The notes under the pieces were generated by a model that worked only from the letters and a program-made list of their open reading frames with translations, ran no database searches and was not told where the DNA came from. A DNA stretch of 64,000 nt from Tetraselmis striata (taxonomy: Eukaryota > Chlorophyta > Chlorodendrophyceae > Chlorodendrales > Chlorodendraceae). This document shows positions 53,699-64,000 of the stretch, one piece after another; position 1 is the stretch's first letter; the number at the start of each line of letters is the position of its first letter. A program made the position numbers and the translations under genes. The stretch covers positions 124,001-188,000 of the forward strand of contig VCJN01000865.1 in the NCBI GenBank assembly GCA_006384855.1, written 5' to 3'.

Positions 53699-56600
53699 AT
53701 GCACAGCCCCCGCAGGCAGCCTGGTGGGAGCGACAGCGTCTTGACGGAACTGCCGGCGGAGGTCAACCGGCAGCAGTCGCCTGCGAGGCCGCCGCCCGGC
53801 GGCTGCCCCGCCCAGACCCGGCCCGCCTCCCCGCGCCCGCCGTCCCCCTCCTCCCTACTTCAGCCCGGCTTCACCAAGCGCGTCCTCGAAGCCCCGGGCC
53901 GCGCAGACAGCCCCCCGGCAGGGCGTTCACGAGGGCTGACCAGTCCGGGCGCGCGCGCGGGGGCCGCGTCACTCACCGGGTTAACCACCGCCGGCGACTC
54001 CCCGCTGGCGTCGCCACTGCGGTGCTGCCCCAGCCGCATCCCCCCCTCGCCCAGGTCTGGCGGCAGCGCCAATTTTCCGTCATGTCTACTGCTCAGCGAC
54101 CACCTGGAATCTGACTATGCTAGCGATGACAGTTGCGTCGAGACGCCGCTGCCACGGAGAGCGCCGGTGGGGTTCCCTCCCCGTTTACATCCCGATTCTT
54201 GTCACTTGATGCTTGTCAGCCTGAACCACCACACAGGGTTTCTTGCTGGTCACAATTTAGCGCTAATCCCAGGCTTCATGCCAACCCGCACCAAACAGAG
54301 AGAAACTCAGCCCACCCCTGGTCCCCCCACGCGGGCATCTCAGCTCAATCGCTTATCAGCGGTGTCCCCCCGGGCCCCGGTACCGCAGGAGGAAGCCTGG
54401 CACACTCCAACGATGCTGTGCGGCTCGGGGAGCTTTGCTTCGCCGGTGGAGGCGCCTGGCTCCGGCTACAGCGTGCACGGCAATGACCTGTTTGACCTGG
54501 CGGATGCGACAGGGGATGCTAGGCGCGGCGCCAACAGCGGCTTGGCGGCTGCGCCCAGCCTGGCAGCGTCCCCCGCTGGCAGCCCACCGGCGCAGCAGCA
54601 GACGCAGGAGCTCCACCACCCTGCCACCCCCTTGGACGGCTACTGGGTCGCCACCAACGAGGCATTCCTGCCGGAGCAGGCAATAGATGGGCAGGAGCTG
54701 CTGCTCGAGGGGCGCACCGACAAGGCGCCCCTGCTGGGGATGTCCATTGACTGCGGCCGCATTCCCACCAGCCTTCTGCCAAACGACGTGCAGAGCGGCC
54801 TGGAGCTGCCGGTGCACCTCCAGGCTTCCGCACCCTTGTTCACCAGTCCGCTCAAAACCTGCTTGCTGATGCCGCCAGGCAGCGCCTCAGCCTCGTGTGG
54901 CCCCCAGCTGGGCAGCAGCAGCAGTGGGCAACTGACCCACCACGCCTCAGGAGAGACAGCCAGCCACCGCTTCAGCAGCAGCAGCTCCGCCGCGGACTCG
55001 GCCTCCAACTTTTACCGCCGGCGATGGGGTCGCGCAGTCTCAGGTGAGCCCACTCGCCGTCACCATCGCCATCCCTGCATTCGGCATTCGGCATTCGGCA
55101 TTTGCCATTTGGTATTGGAAACTCCCCGGCAGATGGCATACTGGGCAGCACGCAGGCACAGGCACAGCCCGGCGGTGCCGGGTACCCTGCGTTGTCTTAT
55201 CGGGCCAGTGCCGGCTGGGGGTGATGTGGCTCCCTAAAGCAGGGGCGGGGGCTGGGTGGGTGGGTGGGTGGGGGCACTGGCAGTATGTGGCACGGACGCT
55301 CCACAACTACACGCCTCTGCCCCCGTTCCGCGGCTCACACTGTCTCGCACTGCACTATGCGCGCACTGGTCAGGCCAAGAATTCGCGTAGGTTGGATTTG
55401 GCTACCTCGCATTGATTTAGTTCCTTGCTATGATCGCAACCAGGACTGGCACTTCCCTCTTATGGGTGTGACTTTCACACGGCAGAAATTCGTACCTGAA
55501 CACACATTTACAGGTGCCAATGCACCTATAATGCCCCTTACCATGAGCCTCGAATTGGGCTTATTATTGCATACAACATGTAAGAACATTCGCTATAGCC
55601 CTGCTGTAGGTTTGTCTACATTTGACCCAGGGCAGCTTCGTATTCGCAGTATTCTGGTAGACCCCAATACTCCAAGCATAATTATTGAATTTGAACCCCC
55701 GCCTCCGCTGCGTAGAAGGGACAGCAATAGCTACTAAGCATGCAACGGAAACGGACATTACATGGCACGACATATCATTGATTTGAGACCCCCGCGAGCC
55801 TGCTTAAATTGCCCTCTAGTACCGTAACCTGGGCTGTGAGAAGCGGCACACGCCTGTACCCATAAAACCCAGCACCCCCGTCTGCCAATCACGGAGGTCG
55901 CACGCAATCTCTCGCACAGCGCATCCACCTTTCAGTGGGCAAGGCACGTGGCACTGCCTATGCGGTCCGTCCAGTTATGGCAGCAGCCAGCAGTACCCGC
56001 CGGCCATTGGCGCCCGAGTCGCACTTGTCGATTCTCAGCACTTGCAGCCACAGGTATACTTGCGAAAGGCGTGCCTTCAGGGCTTGATAGGATGAGGTAA
56101 AACATTGTAAACCTTATGTGCAGCGTCGTATGTTACGTTTCCCCCTCAGCTTAAAATGTCACAGCTATGCCATACTACTTACGTGGTATCCCGGTGCTGA
56201 CGCGAAATATAAGACGTGCATTGCAGTAGCTAGGAACATAGGAGGAGACCAACTCACCAGTGTGACGTGACATGCCACCGGTGAAGTCATGCACCTCACA
56301 GTTCCCGCATATTTCAGACTGCCTGCGATTGCGCCATTATCTTGATTTTCGTGTTTCGAAAGGCGCTCGTATGCGATGTGCCGCAACTCACCGACTGTGC
56401 GGGATGCGCGCAACCCTGGTGCAGATCACATTGCAGGCGCCAGGAGCCGCCGGCGGCTGCACATGCTGCTGCTCAAGTGGCGCACCCGGACCATCGAGGA
56501 GCAGGCGCTGCGCGGCGCCACATTCGAGGCCGGCATGCGGTCGATGCTCAAGCTGCGCAACAGCTTGCTGCTCTCTGGCTACCTCCTGTCGCACGCATGG

Positions 56601-58500
56601 ATGCGCTGGCTGTCGGTCTGCCGGCACCGCCTCGCGGCGATCCACGCCCCGCACAGCGTGGCCAGGCCGCTGGGGCAGGCCACGTGGAATGCGCCGCCTG
56701 GCGATTCGGCGCGCCATAGGTACCTGTTTGGGGAGCATGTCGGGCTGATGCGCACGGCGCTGGCTGCCTGGCGCGCGGTGAGTCTCCAGCTGCACGCCGC
56801 ACTGCCCTGCCGCACCGGCACACAGCATAAGCCGCTACCCTAAAGCTGCCGACAGTTGCTGTCCCTGATTTGCGGTTTGCCGGGAAGCCCGACGCTCAGC
56901 TTCCGCACTGGGTGTTGCAGGTCGTGTGTGCCGGCGAGTGGGACGACGCTGGGAGGCGCTCAGAGGAGCGATTCTGTCAGCGCCGACAGCCCTGACGCCG
57001 GGGATGTCAGCCTGCGCCAATGGCAGCCCGATGCGATAGCGCCCAGCTCGGTCTCGGCACGCCTTTGCGCCGCCTGGGGCGCTGTGCGTGCGCGTCGAAT
57101 GGCGAAGGCGACGTTCGACGCTTGGCGAGAGGCGTCCGCCTTCGATCACATGGCTGCTACCGCTGTCGGCCGGTCCGCTCTCGCGGCCTGGGCGGGTATC
57201 GCGAGAACGGAGGCGCGAGTGCGCAGCGCGCTGTGGTCTCGCCTCGGCCGCGCGGCGGACCGCCGGCGGACGTTCCGGGTCTGGGGCGACTGGAAGGCGC
57301 GCGTCGCGACGCGGGCACGCTTTGCCTCGCGCGCGCTGGCGCTGTTCCGGAACGTCGCGGCCCGTCGGATGGGGACGTGCTGGCGGTCGTGGCGCCTGGC
57401 AGTTGCGCTCGGCCAGGCGCTGGATGCACAGCTTGACGCCGGCGCCGCGCTGCTGGACCTCTCGCGCGAGCAACCCCCAGCTCGGCCCGCAGCATCGCAG
57501 TCGCAGCCGACGCCAAAGCCTACCAGGCCGTTGCCAGCACAGCGGGCGCCTGCCGCCCGTCGACCACCGCAGTCGCCCGGCGTGACGGGGATCGGAAGCC
57601 GGCCGCCGAAATCTCCGTCGTACCTCTCTTTGACGCCCGGCTGCCCGACGGCCAGCAACGTCGTGATGCAGCCTGCCGTCGCGGGTGGGCATGTCAGCGT
57701 GGTAAGCGGTGTCCCTGCGACCAGTTTGAAAGCGCAGCTTGCTATCTTGCACCTCATGGCAACAACAGCTGCGCCGCACTTTCCTGACTGACTGTCCACT
57801 TGACTCGCTCTCCCGCCCGTTGTTGCAGGCCCCCGATACGCCGCTCGCAGGCCCAACCAGCGCAGAAGCTGACAGCGCCGAGCAGCTCCGGGTCGCCCTG
57901 GACGGCTTGCATATGGAGGCCAACGCGCGCATCCGATACCAGAACACCCGACTGGCGCACCTGCGCACCGCGCTGGGCAGGATGGCGGACGATCGTGCAG
58001 CTGCACTCTTGAGACGCCGACTTACAGCAGCATTTTCCGGATGGCGACGCGTCGCGGCGTTGGGCGCGCTCAGCATGCGCCCCTACCGCTCTGACCCTTT
58101 CGTGGTGATCCCGCCCGTTCCTCGCCCGGCGGCAGCCGTCGCCCGTACTGCCAACGTCAACTCTTACGCTGCACGCGCCGCGCATCGCAAGCCCTCTGCT
58201 GGCTGCGACCGACCGTCGACTTCAGGCTGCTGGCCCGCGGCACCGCGGGTCCGTTCGGCCTCTACAAGCCGCGAGCCGCCGACAAAGCTGCAAGTCGCCT
58301 CAGTCGATGATGCTGCCGACGAAAAAGGCCGGCACGGCCGACGGCTCTCAGGCAACATCACGCTACGTTCCTGGACCCGCAACGGCCAGCACGAGTACAA
58401 ACCCAGTATCTATCGGCGATTCGACGACAAAATCCGCCATGGCCCAGCCGAGACGCGCAGGCGGCCGAGTTCTTTCACCAAAGCGTCGAGCCGAGTCTGA
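53699..58500 (+). CDS. Sfi1-like protein with centrin-binding-type helical repeats
   Basis: Exons: 53,699-55,043; 56,437-56,777; 56,964-57,701; 57,829-58,500, with consistent phases (1,0,0) and GTGAGC/GTGAGT/GTAAGC donors. Exon 1 is Ser/Pro/Gly-rich and probably disordered. Exons 2-4 hold Sfi1-type repeats of about 30 residues with a spaced aromatic/Trp core: MLLLKWRTRT, HAWMRWLSVCRHR, ALAAWRA, RLCAAWGAVRARR, ATFDAWREA, ALAAWAGIARTE, TFRVWGDWKARV, CWRSWRLAV and AAFSGWRRVAALG. Sfi1 repeats form a long helix that binds centrin at centrosomes and basal bodies. The start is uncertain (53,699 is the first ATG; upstream exons are possible). After about 58,300 another frame, through a TAG at 58,535 to 58,666, looks equally coding, so the C-terminus may be shifted. 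Intron 1 carries a foreign ORF fragment. Confidence 0.75.
55391..55737 (+). pseudogene. Foreign ORF fragment inside intron 1 of the Sfi1-like gene
   Basis: An AT-richer open frame of about 115 codons (Trp-Leu-Pro-Arg-Ile-Asp-Leu-Val-Pro-Cys-Tyr ... MGVTFTRQKFVPEHTFTGAN ... PGQLRIRSILVDPNTPSIII) ends at TAA 55,735-55,737. Its composition differs from the flanking exons. It shares a diverged relative at 59,365-59,560. No family was recognised. Confidence 0.45.
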
Positions 58501-58902
58501 GGAGCCAGCGAGTGGCCGGCTGGCTGCCAATGCATAGATTGCGAAGCGGGCTGCCCTGGCTCACGCGCTGGAGCAGCTGCAGGCGCTCGCAAGCGACGAC
58601 ACGGAAGAGCCGCTGGAGCCGCGCAGGAGCTTCTCGCAGCCGCCGCCGTCGCTCGGTATAAGCTGACTGCGTCACTGACGACGCACAAGAGTTTGTTGCT
58701 CTGCTCATACCGACGCCGGCGCTGTCGGTGTGAGCGGTATAGAGTAAGGAATATTGAATTTGCCCTTGCTGGTGTCACCTAGAATGTATCCTGACGCGCT
58801 TCGCTGAAGCCGCAGTGTCGGCTGGGGCCAGACAGCGACGATCCGTACTGTAAATATGCTGTAATCCTGCAGCCCCCCCCCCTCCTTAAAATTGCCATCA
58901 AC
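58501..58902. other. 3' region of the Sfi1-like gene
   Basis: The alternative frame described for the gene continues here (AKRAALAHALEQLQALASDD) to TGA near 58,666. The rest to 58,902 looks like 3' UTR and contains a short C-run at 58,873. Confidence 0.4.
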
Positions 58903-59199
58903 GTGTTGACAGTTCACCCCCCCCCCCCCCGTCGTGCTGACCCCTTGCTATTAAAATATGAGACAGACAAACATCCTGGCATTCTGCCTGGAGCAGTTGG
59001 CTTATTATATCGTCAGGATGACACGCGAATTGCCGCGAGCAGCATGCCAGGATGTTTGTACTATATAAATATGTCTGTACTTGTGCTTTTACTGTTATGG
59101 GTAGCGTGGCAGCTGCTGAGAAATGTTTGTGTTACTTTTATTGTTTTCATTATTCTCCACATATTATGTGTCATAAAGTCGCAATTGACAGTCTGGTAG
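58903..59199 (+). other. ORF with two hydrophobic segments
   Basis: A 98-codon frame whose C-terminal 50 residues form two potential membrane spans (VLVLLLLWVAWQLL; VTFIVFIILHILCVI). It overlaps an inverted repeat (ACAAACATCCTGGCAT at 58,969 and its inverse at about 59,045). Coding status is unknown. Confidence 0.25.
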
Positions 59200-59364
59200 G
59201 TATCATATTCATCTGTTGTTACCAGAAGGGTTTCGTTTGTCTTCAAACGGCCCAGCGGGGCGTGAGCACGACCTGCACCGAGCATAAAGTCAGACACAGA
59301 TATAATTTCGAGTTGGCATGTTCCTAGATGAATGCAGTTGCAGCCAAGCGGCAACGCTTCATTG

Positions 59365-59570
59365 TTTCCGTATATGAGGAGGTACAGTTATATAGGGGTG
59401 CCAGCGCTCCTATGATAAAATCTATCATAATGTTCCTCACGTTGGCCCTGCATGCAACCATAACAAGAACACACGGTACATTTCCGCTATGATTTCGCGT
59501 AAATTTGACCTCTGGCAAGCGGGGAAGACTCGTATTCGCAGTTTTCAAACTACCGCGTCCGCACCCGTGG
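59365..59570 (+). pseudogene. Diverged relative of the 55.4-kb ORF fragment
   Basis: Tyr-Arg-Gly-Ala-Ser-Ala-Pro-Met-Ile and, in another frame, KFDLWQAGKTRIRSFQ correspond to Phe-Thr-Gly-Ala-Asn-Ala-Pro-Ile-Met and TFDPGQLRIRS at 55.5-55.65 kb. At DNA level CGTATTCGCAGT is shared. At least one frameshift lies between the two blocks. Confidence 0.45.
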
Positions 59571-60084
59571 TAGTCATGTAAAACATGTGAGCGGGACGGG
59601 TACCAAGCAGTGCTCGTGAGGGGCGCCAACTGTGTTGAGAAGCTGCACGAGCTAGATAGGCAGGTATCATCATTGCGTAGCAGGGGCGAGCCCGAGGGCA
59701 GAGCAGCCTCAACAATAGCAGCAAGTAGCAGCGACATACAACAAGTCATCGGCATCACATCATTACATAGAGGGGTGGATAGGGCCACCACATGGTTGGG
59801 TTGCCTTGATGCTGTCTATAATTTGCTGATGGTTCCAAACAGTGCCCCACCCCCTCTCCGTTTAATGCTTGCATATAGCAAGGAACACCCTCATGCACAC
59901 AGCGCACAGCCATGCATTGAAAGACTTCAAAAACGTCATATGCCAGTGGGAGTTTTATGTAGGTGAGGGCATGTTCTACTAAGTACTGTCAGACATTATA
60001 AAAGATAGTTGAGGGCCGGCCGGGGGGGGGGGTGGGGGTTAAGTTGACGGAGGGGGACCCAAACTATAACAATAAATCGGAACT
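59571..60084. other. Intergenic, one unsupported ORF
   Basis: The ORF 59,610-59,966 (118 codons) and an opposing minus ORF have no domain support. A G-run lies at 60,022-60,037. Confidence 0.4.
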
Positions 60085-61535
60085 GCATATTGATGAAACA
60101 ACAACAATGAGAAATAATGTCGTCGGTGGGCTCGCATCAATAGTATTTGCGCGGCGTGGTGCTCCTGGCGAGTCTCGAACCGGTGTTGGCCGCAGCACGA
60201 CTCAAAACAGCTTCCGATTGAAACACCACAATGGATTGGATTTGCTGTGCGGAAGCTTGACGTGCCTTGCGATTGCATTGATACATATATCATTCACTAA
60301 TCTACCAGCATATCTGCATGTCATCGCGCCGACGCAGCATGGTACCGCAACTATATATTGCCATATTGTTCCGCCGCGCAGCCGCTGTAAGGATTCTCTC
60401 GCGCTCGTGCTATATGCCTATATCACATACAGTAGTATCAAGATATACGCGGGCGACACCAGATAAACGTACCGTGTACGCCTCGTGCGATAGGAAATAC
60501 CGCTCGCGAAGTACTCTCGAGTAGCAGCGTACCGGCCCGGGTATTAGCTCAGCACGGCGACTAATACGACCATCGACTACACCGGAGCACCGCGCGGCTG
60601 TAGTAGTCGTCATCCGTATAGCGAGGCGCAGCGCATTCATATTTTATATGTATGGTAGTCTTCCATCACTGTTATTGTACATTTATTTATAACACCCTTC
60701 GAGCAACAGTACAACAATAACAACCATCAGCAACAATAATCACGCACCCGCCGCGCGATATGAAGAGCAGACAATGAGCGCGCGCGCGCGAGCGAGCGAG
60801 CTATGGTGCGTGCGGAGTTCTTGTACCCGTAGCAACAGTGCAACGACTACCATCGACAGGGTATCTAAACAATGTTGTATCAAAATTCCGAGCCTTAGGG
60901 AGTATTCGCAATGGAATCGTGTACGTAACATGCATTTCGAGGACAGTCCCCAACATACTTCGTATCATAGGCCATCCATCCCGCCATGATTTGAGATGGC
61001 AATGTAAGTACACGCGCATACCAATCATGCGCATGTATGTATACATCACTACCGCGCTTCATTCCGCACGCAGCGCACATGTGCCCCCAACCTCCCGATC
61101 TTCTCTCGTGCGCACATACGTGCACACACGCATTAGCGCAGCACGCCCCGGCCCCGCGGCCCTCGTGCTCGTGACACACCACTCCTCCTTCCCTCCATGG
61201 ACGCACGCGCCTGCGCACGCCAACGGCCCACCTTACCGAGTGAGATTCCATCTGGGATCGTTTTACACATACATACATCACAATGTGATAGGAGACCTAT
61301 ACAACTTGTGTCGACGATAGCAAGGCACTCGAGCATACGACTTGTGCATACTAAATGCCGGTAAACGGCGCGTGGGAATAATACACGCGATTTTCTTGCC
61401 GTGAGTGTGTATGGTGTCCATTTGATCCGCCTTAGTTAGTTACCCCAATACACGCAGTATTAAATGCATGTTTATTGACGGAACAACAATGAATAATAAT
61501 GGCGCGGTGGGTTCGCATCAATAGTATTGAAGGAT
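60085..61535. repeat. 1.45-kb tandem repeat, copy 1
   Basis: Matches copy 2 with offset 1,451 in its first half (for example 60,110 versus 61,561) and 2,275 in its second half (60,989 versus 63,264) because copy 2 carries a LINE. The second halves look essentially identical. Several ORFs of 60-160 codons exist on both strands but none has domain support. Confidence 0.9.
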
Positions 61536-62154
61536 GTGTATTGATGAAGCAACAACAATGAGAAATAATGTCGTCGGTGGGCTCGCATCAATAGTATTTG
61601 CGCGGCGTGGTGCTCCTGGCGAGTCTCGAACCGGTGTTGGCCGCAGCACGACTCAACACAGCTTCCGATTGAAACACCACAATGGATTGGATTTGCTGTG
61701 CGGAAGCTTGACGTGCCTTGCGATTGCATTGATACATATATCATTCACTAATCTACCAGCATATCTGCATGTCATCGCGCCGACGCAGCATGGTACCGCT
61801 ACTATTGCCATATTGTTCCGCCGCGCAGCGGCTGTAAGGATTCTCTCGCGCTCGTGCTATATGCCTATATCACATACAGTAGTATACGCGGGCGACACCA
61901 GATAAACGTACCGTACGCCTCGTGCGATAGGAAATACCGCTCGCGAAGTACTCTCGAGTAGCAGCGTACCGGCCCGGGTATTGGCTCAGCACGGCGACTA
62001 ATACGACCATCGACTACACCGGAGCACCGCGCGGCTATAGTAGTCGTCATCCGTATAGCGAGGCGCAGCGCATTCATATTTTATATGTATAGTAGTCTTC
62101 CATCACTGTTATTGTACATTTATAACACCCTTCGAGCAACAGTACAACAATAAC

Positions 62155-63000
62155 AACAACCGTGGGCGCGTTACGAATCGTCGGTATCGTTAGCACGCAA
62201 TAACACATGGGGTATATATGTCCAGGCGTCCTATGCGTCAAACCCGTTGCCACAGTACGGTGTGGGTGTCCCCGCGGGGGTTGTGGCCGGGTTGCACATT
62301 ATGATGCAATTACGCACCCGAGTATTTCCCACTGCCCGCCGATTGGCCCGGATTCATGCCATGCCTGAGCGGTTCCTTGAACACTGCCCTGCATGTGGCG
62401 GAGGTGAATCTGAGACTATCGAACATATGTTGGTGGAGTGCCCGCGGTGGGGGTATCACCGTCATAATTTTGGGTTGTTAGTTCCGGAGTTCAGGGATTT
62501 TATTAGTAGGCAGGTTAGTGCGTCAACGCCTGAGGACTTAACTGCCTTTATTTTGGGCGGGGTCCCCCCCTCCCTTCACGGCGCCCTGGATTTTACTGGG
62601 AATGGGAAATTTTTCCAGCTATGGCGTCGGGCCCTCCCTCACATTGCCTTTTTTGTTGCACATGTATCGCACTCCCGAAATGCTTTGCTCCGCGGGTTGG
62701 GGCTTGCCCCAACTCGCATTACTCGAATGGGCCGACGCCCAAACGGGTAGGGCGGACCTTTCGTGGTCAGTGCCGGGTATTTTGATGGCAGTGTTTTAGA
62801 CGGTGATCCAACAGTGTTGGAAATTCCGTCACTGGCCTCCAATTAGTCTTGCGAAATGCTTCGGCAATTTGCTTGATGACTATAACGGAGCGTCGCCTAC
62901 CCAGGGCTTTCCGTAACTGGATTGCTGCCTAAACGGCCGTCGTAGAGACGCTGCAAGGGTTTCACTGGTGCCAGTCCTGTACCGGGGGCTAAAAAAAAAA
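62155..63000 (+). mobile_element. LINE family B, 5'-truncated insertion in repeat copy 2
   Basis: An insertion of about 846 bp absent from copy 1, ending CCGGGGGCTA(10) and followed at once by repeat DNA (CCATCAACAATAATCACG). It gives the intact 3' end of family B, linking the coding tail to the 3' fragments found elsewhere. A target duplication is short or unclear (AAC). Confidence 0.88.
62247..62750 (+). CDS. C-terminus of LINE-B reverse-transcriptase polyprotein with zf-RVT finger
   Basis: A 167-codon open frame ends at TAG 62,748-62,750. Residues 45-70 carry the zf-RVT-type finger, Cys-Pro-Ala-Cys-Gly-Gly-Gly-Glu-Ser-Glu-Thr-Ile-Glu-His then Met-Leu-Val-Glu-Cys-Pro-Arg-Trp (Cys-x2-Cys-x9-His-x4-Cys). 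This finger follows the reverse transcriptase in many non-LTR elements and helps nucleic-acid binding. The preceding Leu-Arg-Thr-Arg-Val-Phe-Pro-Thr helix is also typical. The catalytic domain is missing through 5' truncation. Confidence 0.82.
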   Translation: MPQYGVGVPAGVVAGLHIMMQLRTRVFPTARRLARIHAMPERFLEHCPACGGGESETIEHMLVECPRWGYHRHNFGLLVPEFRDFISRQVSASTPEDLTAFILGGVPPSLHGALDFTGNGKFFQLWRRALPHIAFFVAHVSHSRNALLRGLGLAPTRITRMGRRPNG

Positions 63001-63810
63001 ACCATCAACAATAATCACGCACCCGCCGCGCGATATGAAGAGCAGACAATGAGCGCGCGCGCGCGAGCGAGCGAGCTATGGTGCGTGCGGAGTTCTTGTA
63101 CCCGTAGCAACAGTGCAACGACTACCATCGACAGGGTATCTAAACAATGTTGTATCAAAATTCCGAGCCTTAGGGAGTATTCGCAATGGAATCGTGTACG
63201 TAACATGCATTTCGAGGACAGTCCCCAACATACTTCGTATCATAGGCCATCCATCCCGCCATGATTTGAGATGGCAATGTAAGTACACGCGCATACCAAT
63301 CATGCGCATGTATGTATACATCACTACCGCGCTTCATTCCGCACGCAGCGCACATGTGCCCCCAACCTCCCGATCTTCTCTCGTGCGCACATACGTGCAC
63401 ACACGCATTAGCGCAGCACGCCCCGGCCCCGCGGCCCTCGTGCTCGTGACACACCACTCCTCCTTCCCTCCATGGACGCACGCGCCTGCGCACGCCAACG
63501 GCCCACCTTACCGAGTGAGATTCCATCTGGGATCGTTTTACACATACATACATCACAATGTGATAGGAGACCTATACAACTTGTGTCGACGATAGCAAGG
63601 CACTCGAGCATACGACTTGTGCATACTAAATGCCGGTAAACGGCGCGTGGGAATAATACACGCGATGTTCTTGCCGTGAGTGTGTATGGTGTCCATTTGA
63701 TCCGCCTTAGTTAGTTACCCCAATACACGCAGTATTAAATGCATGTTTATTGACGGAACAACAATGAATAATAATGGCGCGGTGGGTTCGCATCAATAGT
63801 ATTGAAGGAT

Positions 63811-64000
63811 GTGTATTGATGAAGCAACAACAATGAGAAATAATGTCGTCGGTGGGCTCGCATCAATAGTATTTGCGCGGCGTGGTGCTCCTGGCGAGTC
63901 TCGAACCGGTGTTGGCCGCAGCACGACTCAAAACAGCTTCCGATTGAAACACCACAATGGATTGGATTTGCTGTGCGGAAGCTTGATGTGCCTTGCGATT
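63811..64000. repeat. 1.45-kb tandem repeat, copy 3 (cut by window end)
   Basis: Starts as copy 2 does and matches it with offset 2,275 (63,836 versus 61,561). The array continues beyond the window. Confidence 0.88.

Larger units (their letters stand above)
61536..63810. repeat. 1.45-kb tandem repeat, copy 2 (split by a LINE)
   Basis: 61,536-62,154 and 63,001-63,810 are the two halves. Small indels against copy 1 occur at 61,803, 61,885 and 62,121. Confidence 0.9.

Noticed and set aside
12240-58537. Altered genetic code with TAG/TAA read as Gln, because several protein-like frames contain in-frame TAG or TAA (12,240; 18,877; 19,213; 58,535)
   Set aside because: The intact long genes (Ulp1 protease, FTO exons, Sfi1 exon 1, coiled-coil exons) contain none, and the protease gene ends at TAG. 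Affected frames lie in degenerate elements or where a frame change is also possible. TGA also interrupts some of them.
60140-60240. tRNA or SINE suggested by GGTTCGAGACT (minus strand) within the tandem repeat
   Set aside because: The flanking five bases cannot pair into a T-stem, and no A-box or cloverleaf could be drawn.

Overview
The window looks like nuclear DNA from a GC-rich eukaryotic microalga, most likely a green alga (inferred). Genes are split by GT-AG introns, some only about 50 nt long. Long C or G homopolymers occur every 1-2 kb. Mobile elements are dense and nested. I recognise an FTO-type dioxygenase, a family reported from vertebrates and algae, and an Sfi1-like centrin-repeat protein, which fits a flagellate. 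Nothing points to a prokaryote: there are no operons, no ribosome binding sites and no rRNA or tRNA genes. The species cannot be fixed from the sequence.

Layout. 1-1.24 kb: 3' half of an FTO gene. 1.25-5.0 kb: no convincing gene. 5.08-9.01 kb: a 3.9-kb DNA transposon with 21-bp inverted ends and a TTA target duplication, inserted in a minisatellite. 9.9-13.0 kb: remnants of DNA-binding genes (an AT-hook fragment; a zinc-finger plus Tudor-like gene). 14.07-14.89 kb: a mariner-like element with a TA duplication. 14.9-23.2 kb: repeats made of LINE 3' ends, a Gag-like pseudogene with two CCHC knuckles, and a 0.9-kb segment present twice, the second copy carrying four extra insertions. 24.7-25.7 kb: a broken minus-strand gene.

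27.54-44.99 kb is the centrepiece. Two arrays of about twenty 25-bp near-palindromic units face each other as very long inverted repeats, like foldback transposons. One arm is split by a complete 12.86-kb CACTA-like transposon (27,638-40,493; CACTG...CAGTG ends, CCCG duplication). That transposon carries four genes: a TNP2-like transposase, a Ulp1-type cysteine protease with its catalytic residues intact, a Cys-rich protein and a basic protein. Clusters of the motif GATGTGCA lie beside three of the four gene starts.

45-49 kb: a LINE 3' fragment and degenerate ORFs. 49.5-58.5 kb: two divergent host genes, a coiled-coil protein (minus) and an Sfi1-like protein (plus), with LINE pieces between them and a foreign AT-richer ORF fragment in intron 1 of the second. 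60.08-64.0 kb: 1.45-kb tandem repeats, the second copy split by a LINE whose 3' end matches several fragments upstream.

The expressed-looking host genes are therefore FTO, the coiled-coil gene and the Sfi1-like gene. Most of the rest is selfish DNA at different stages of decay.
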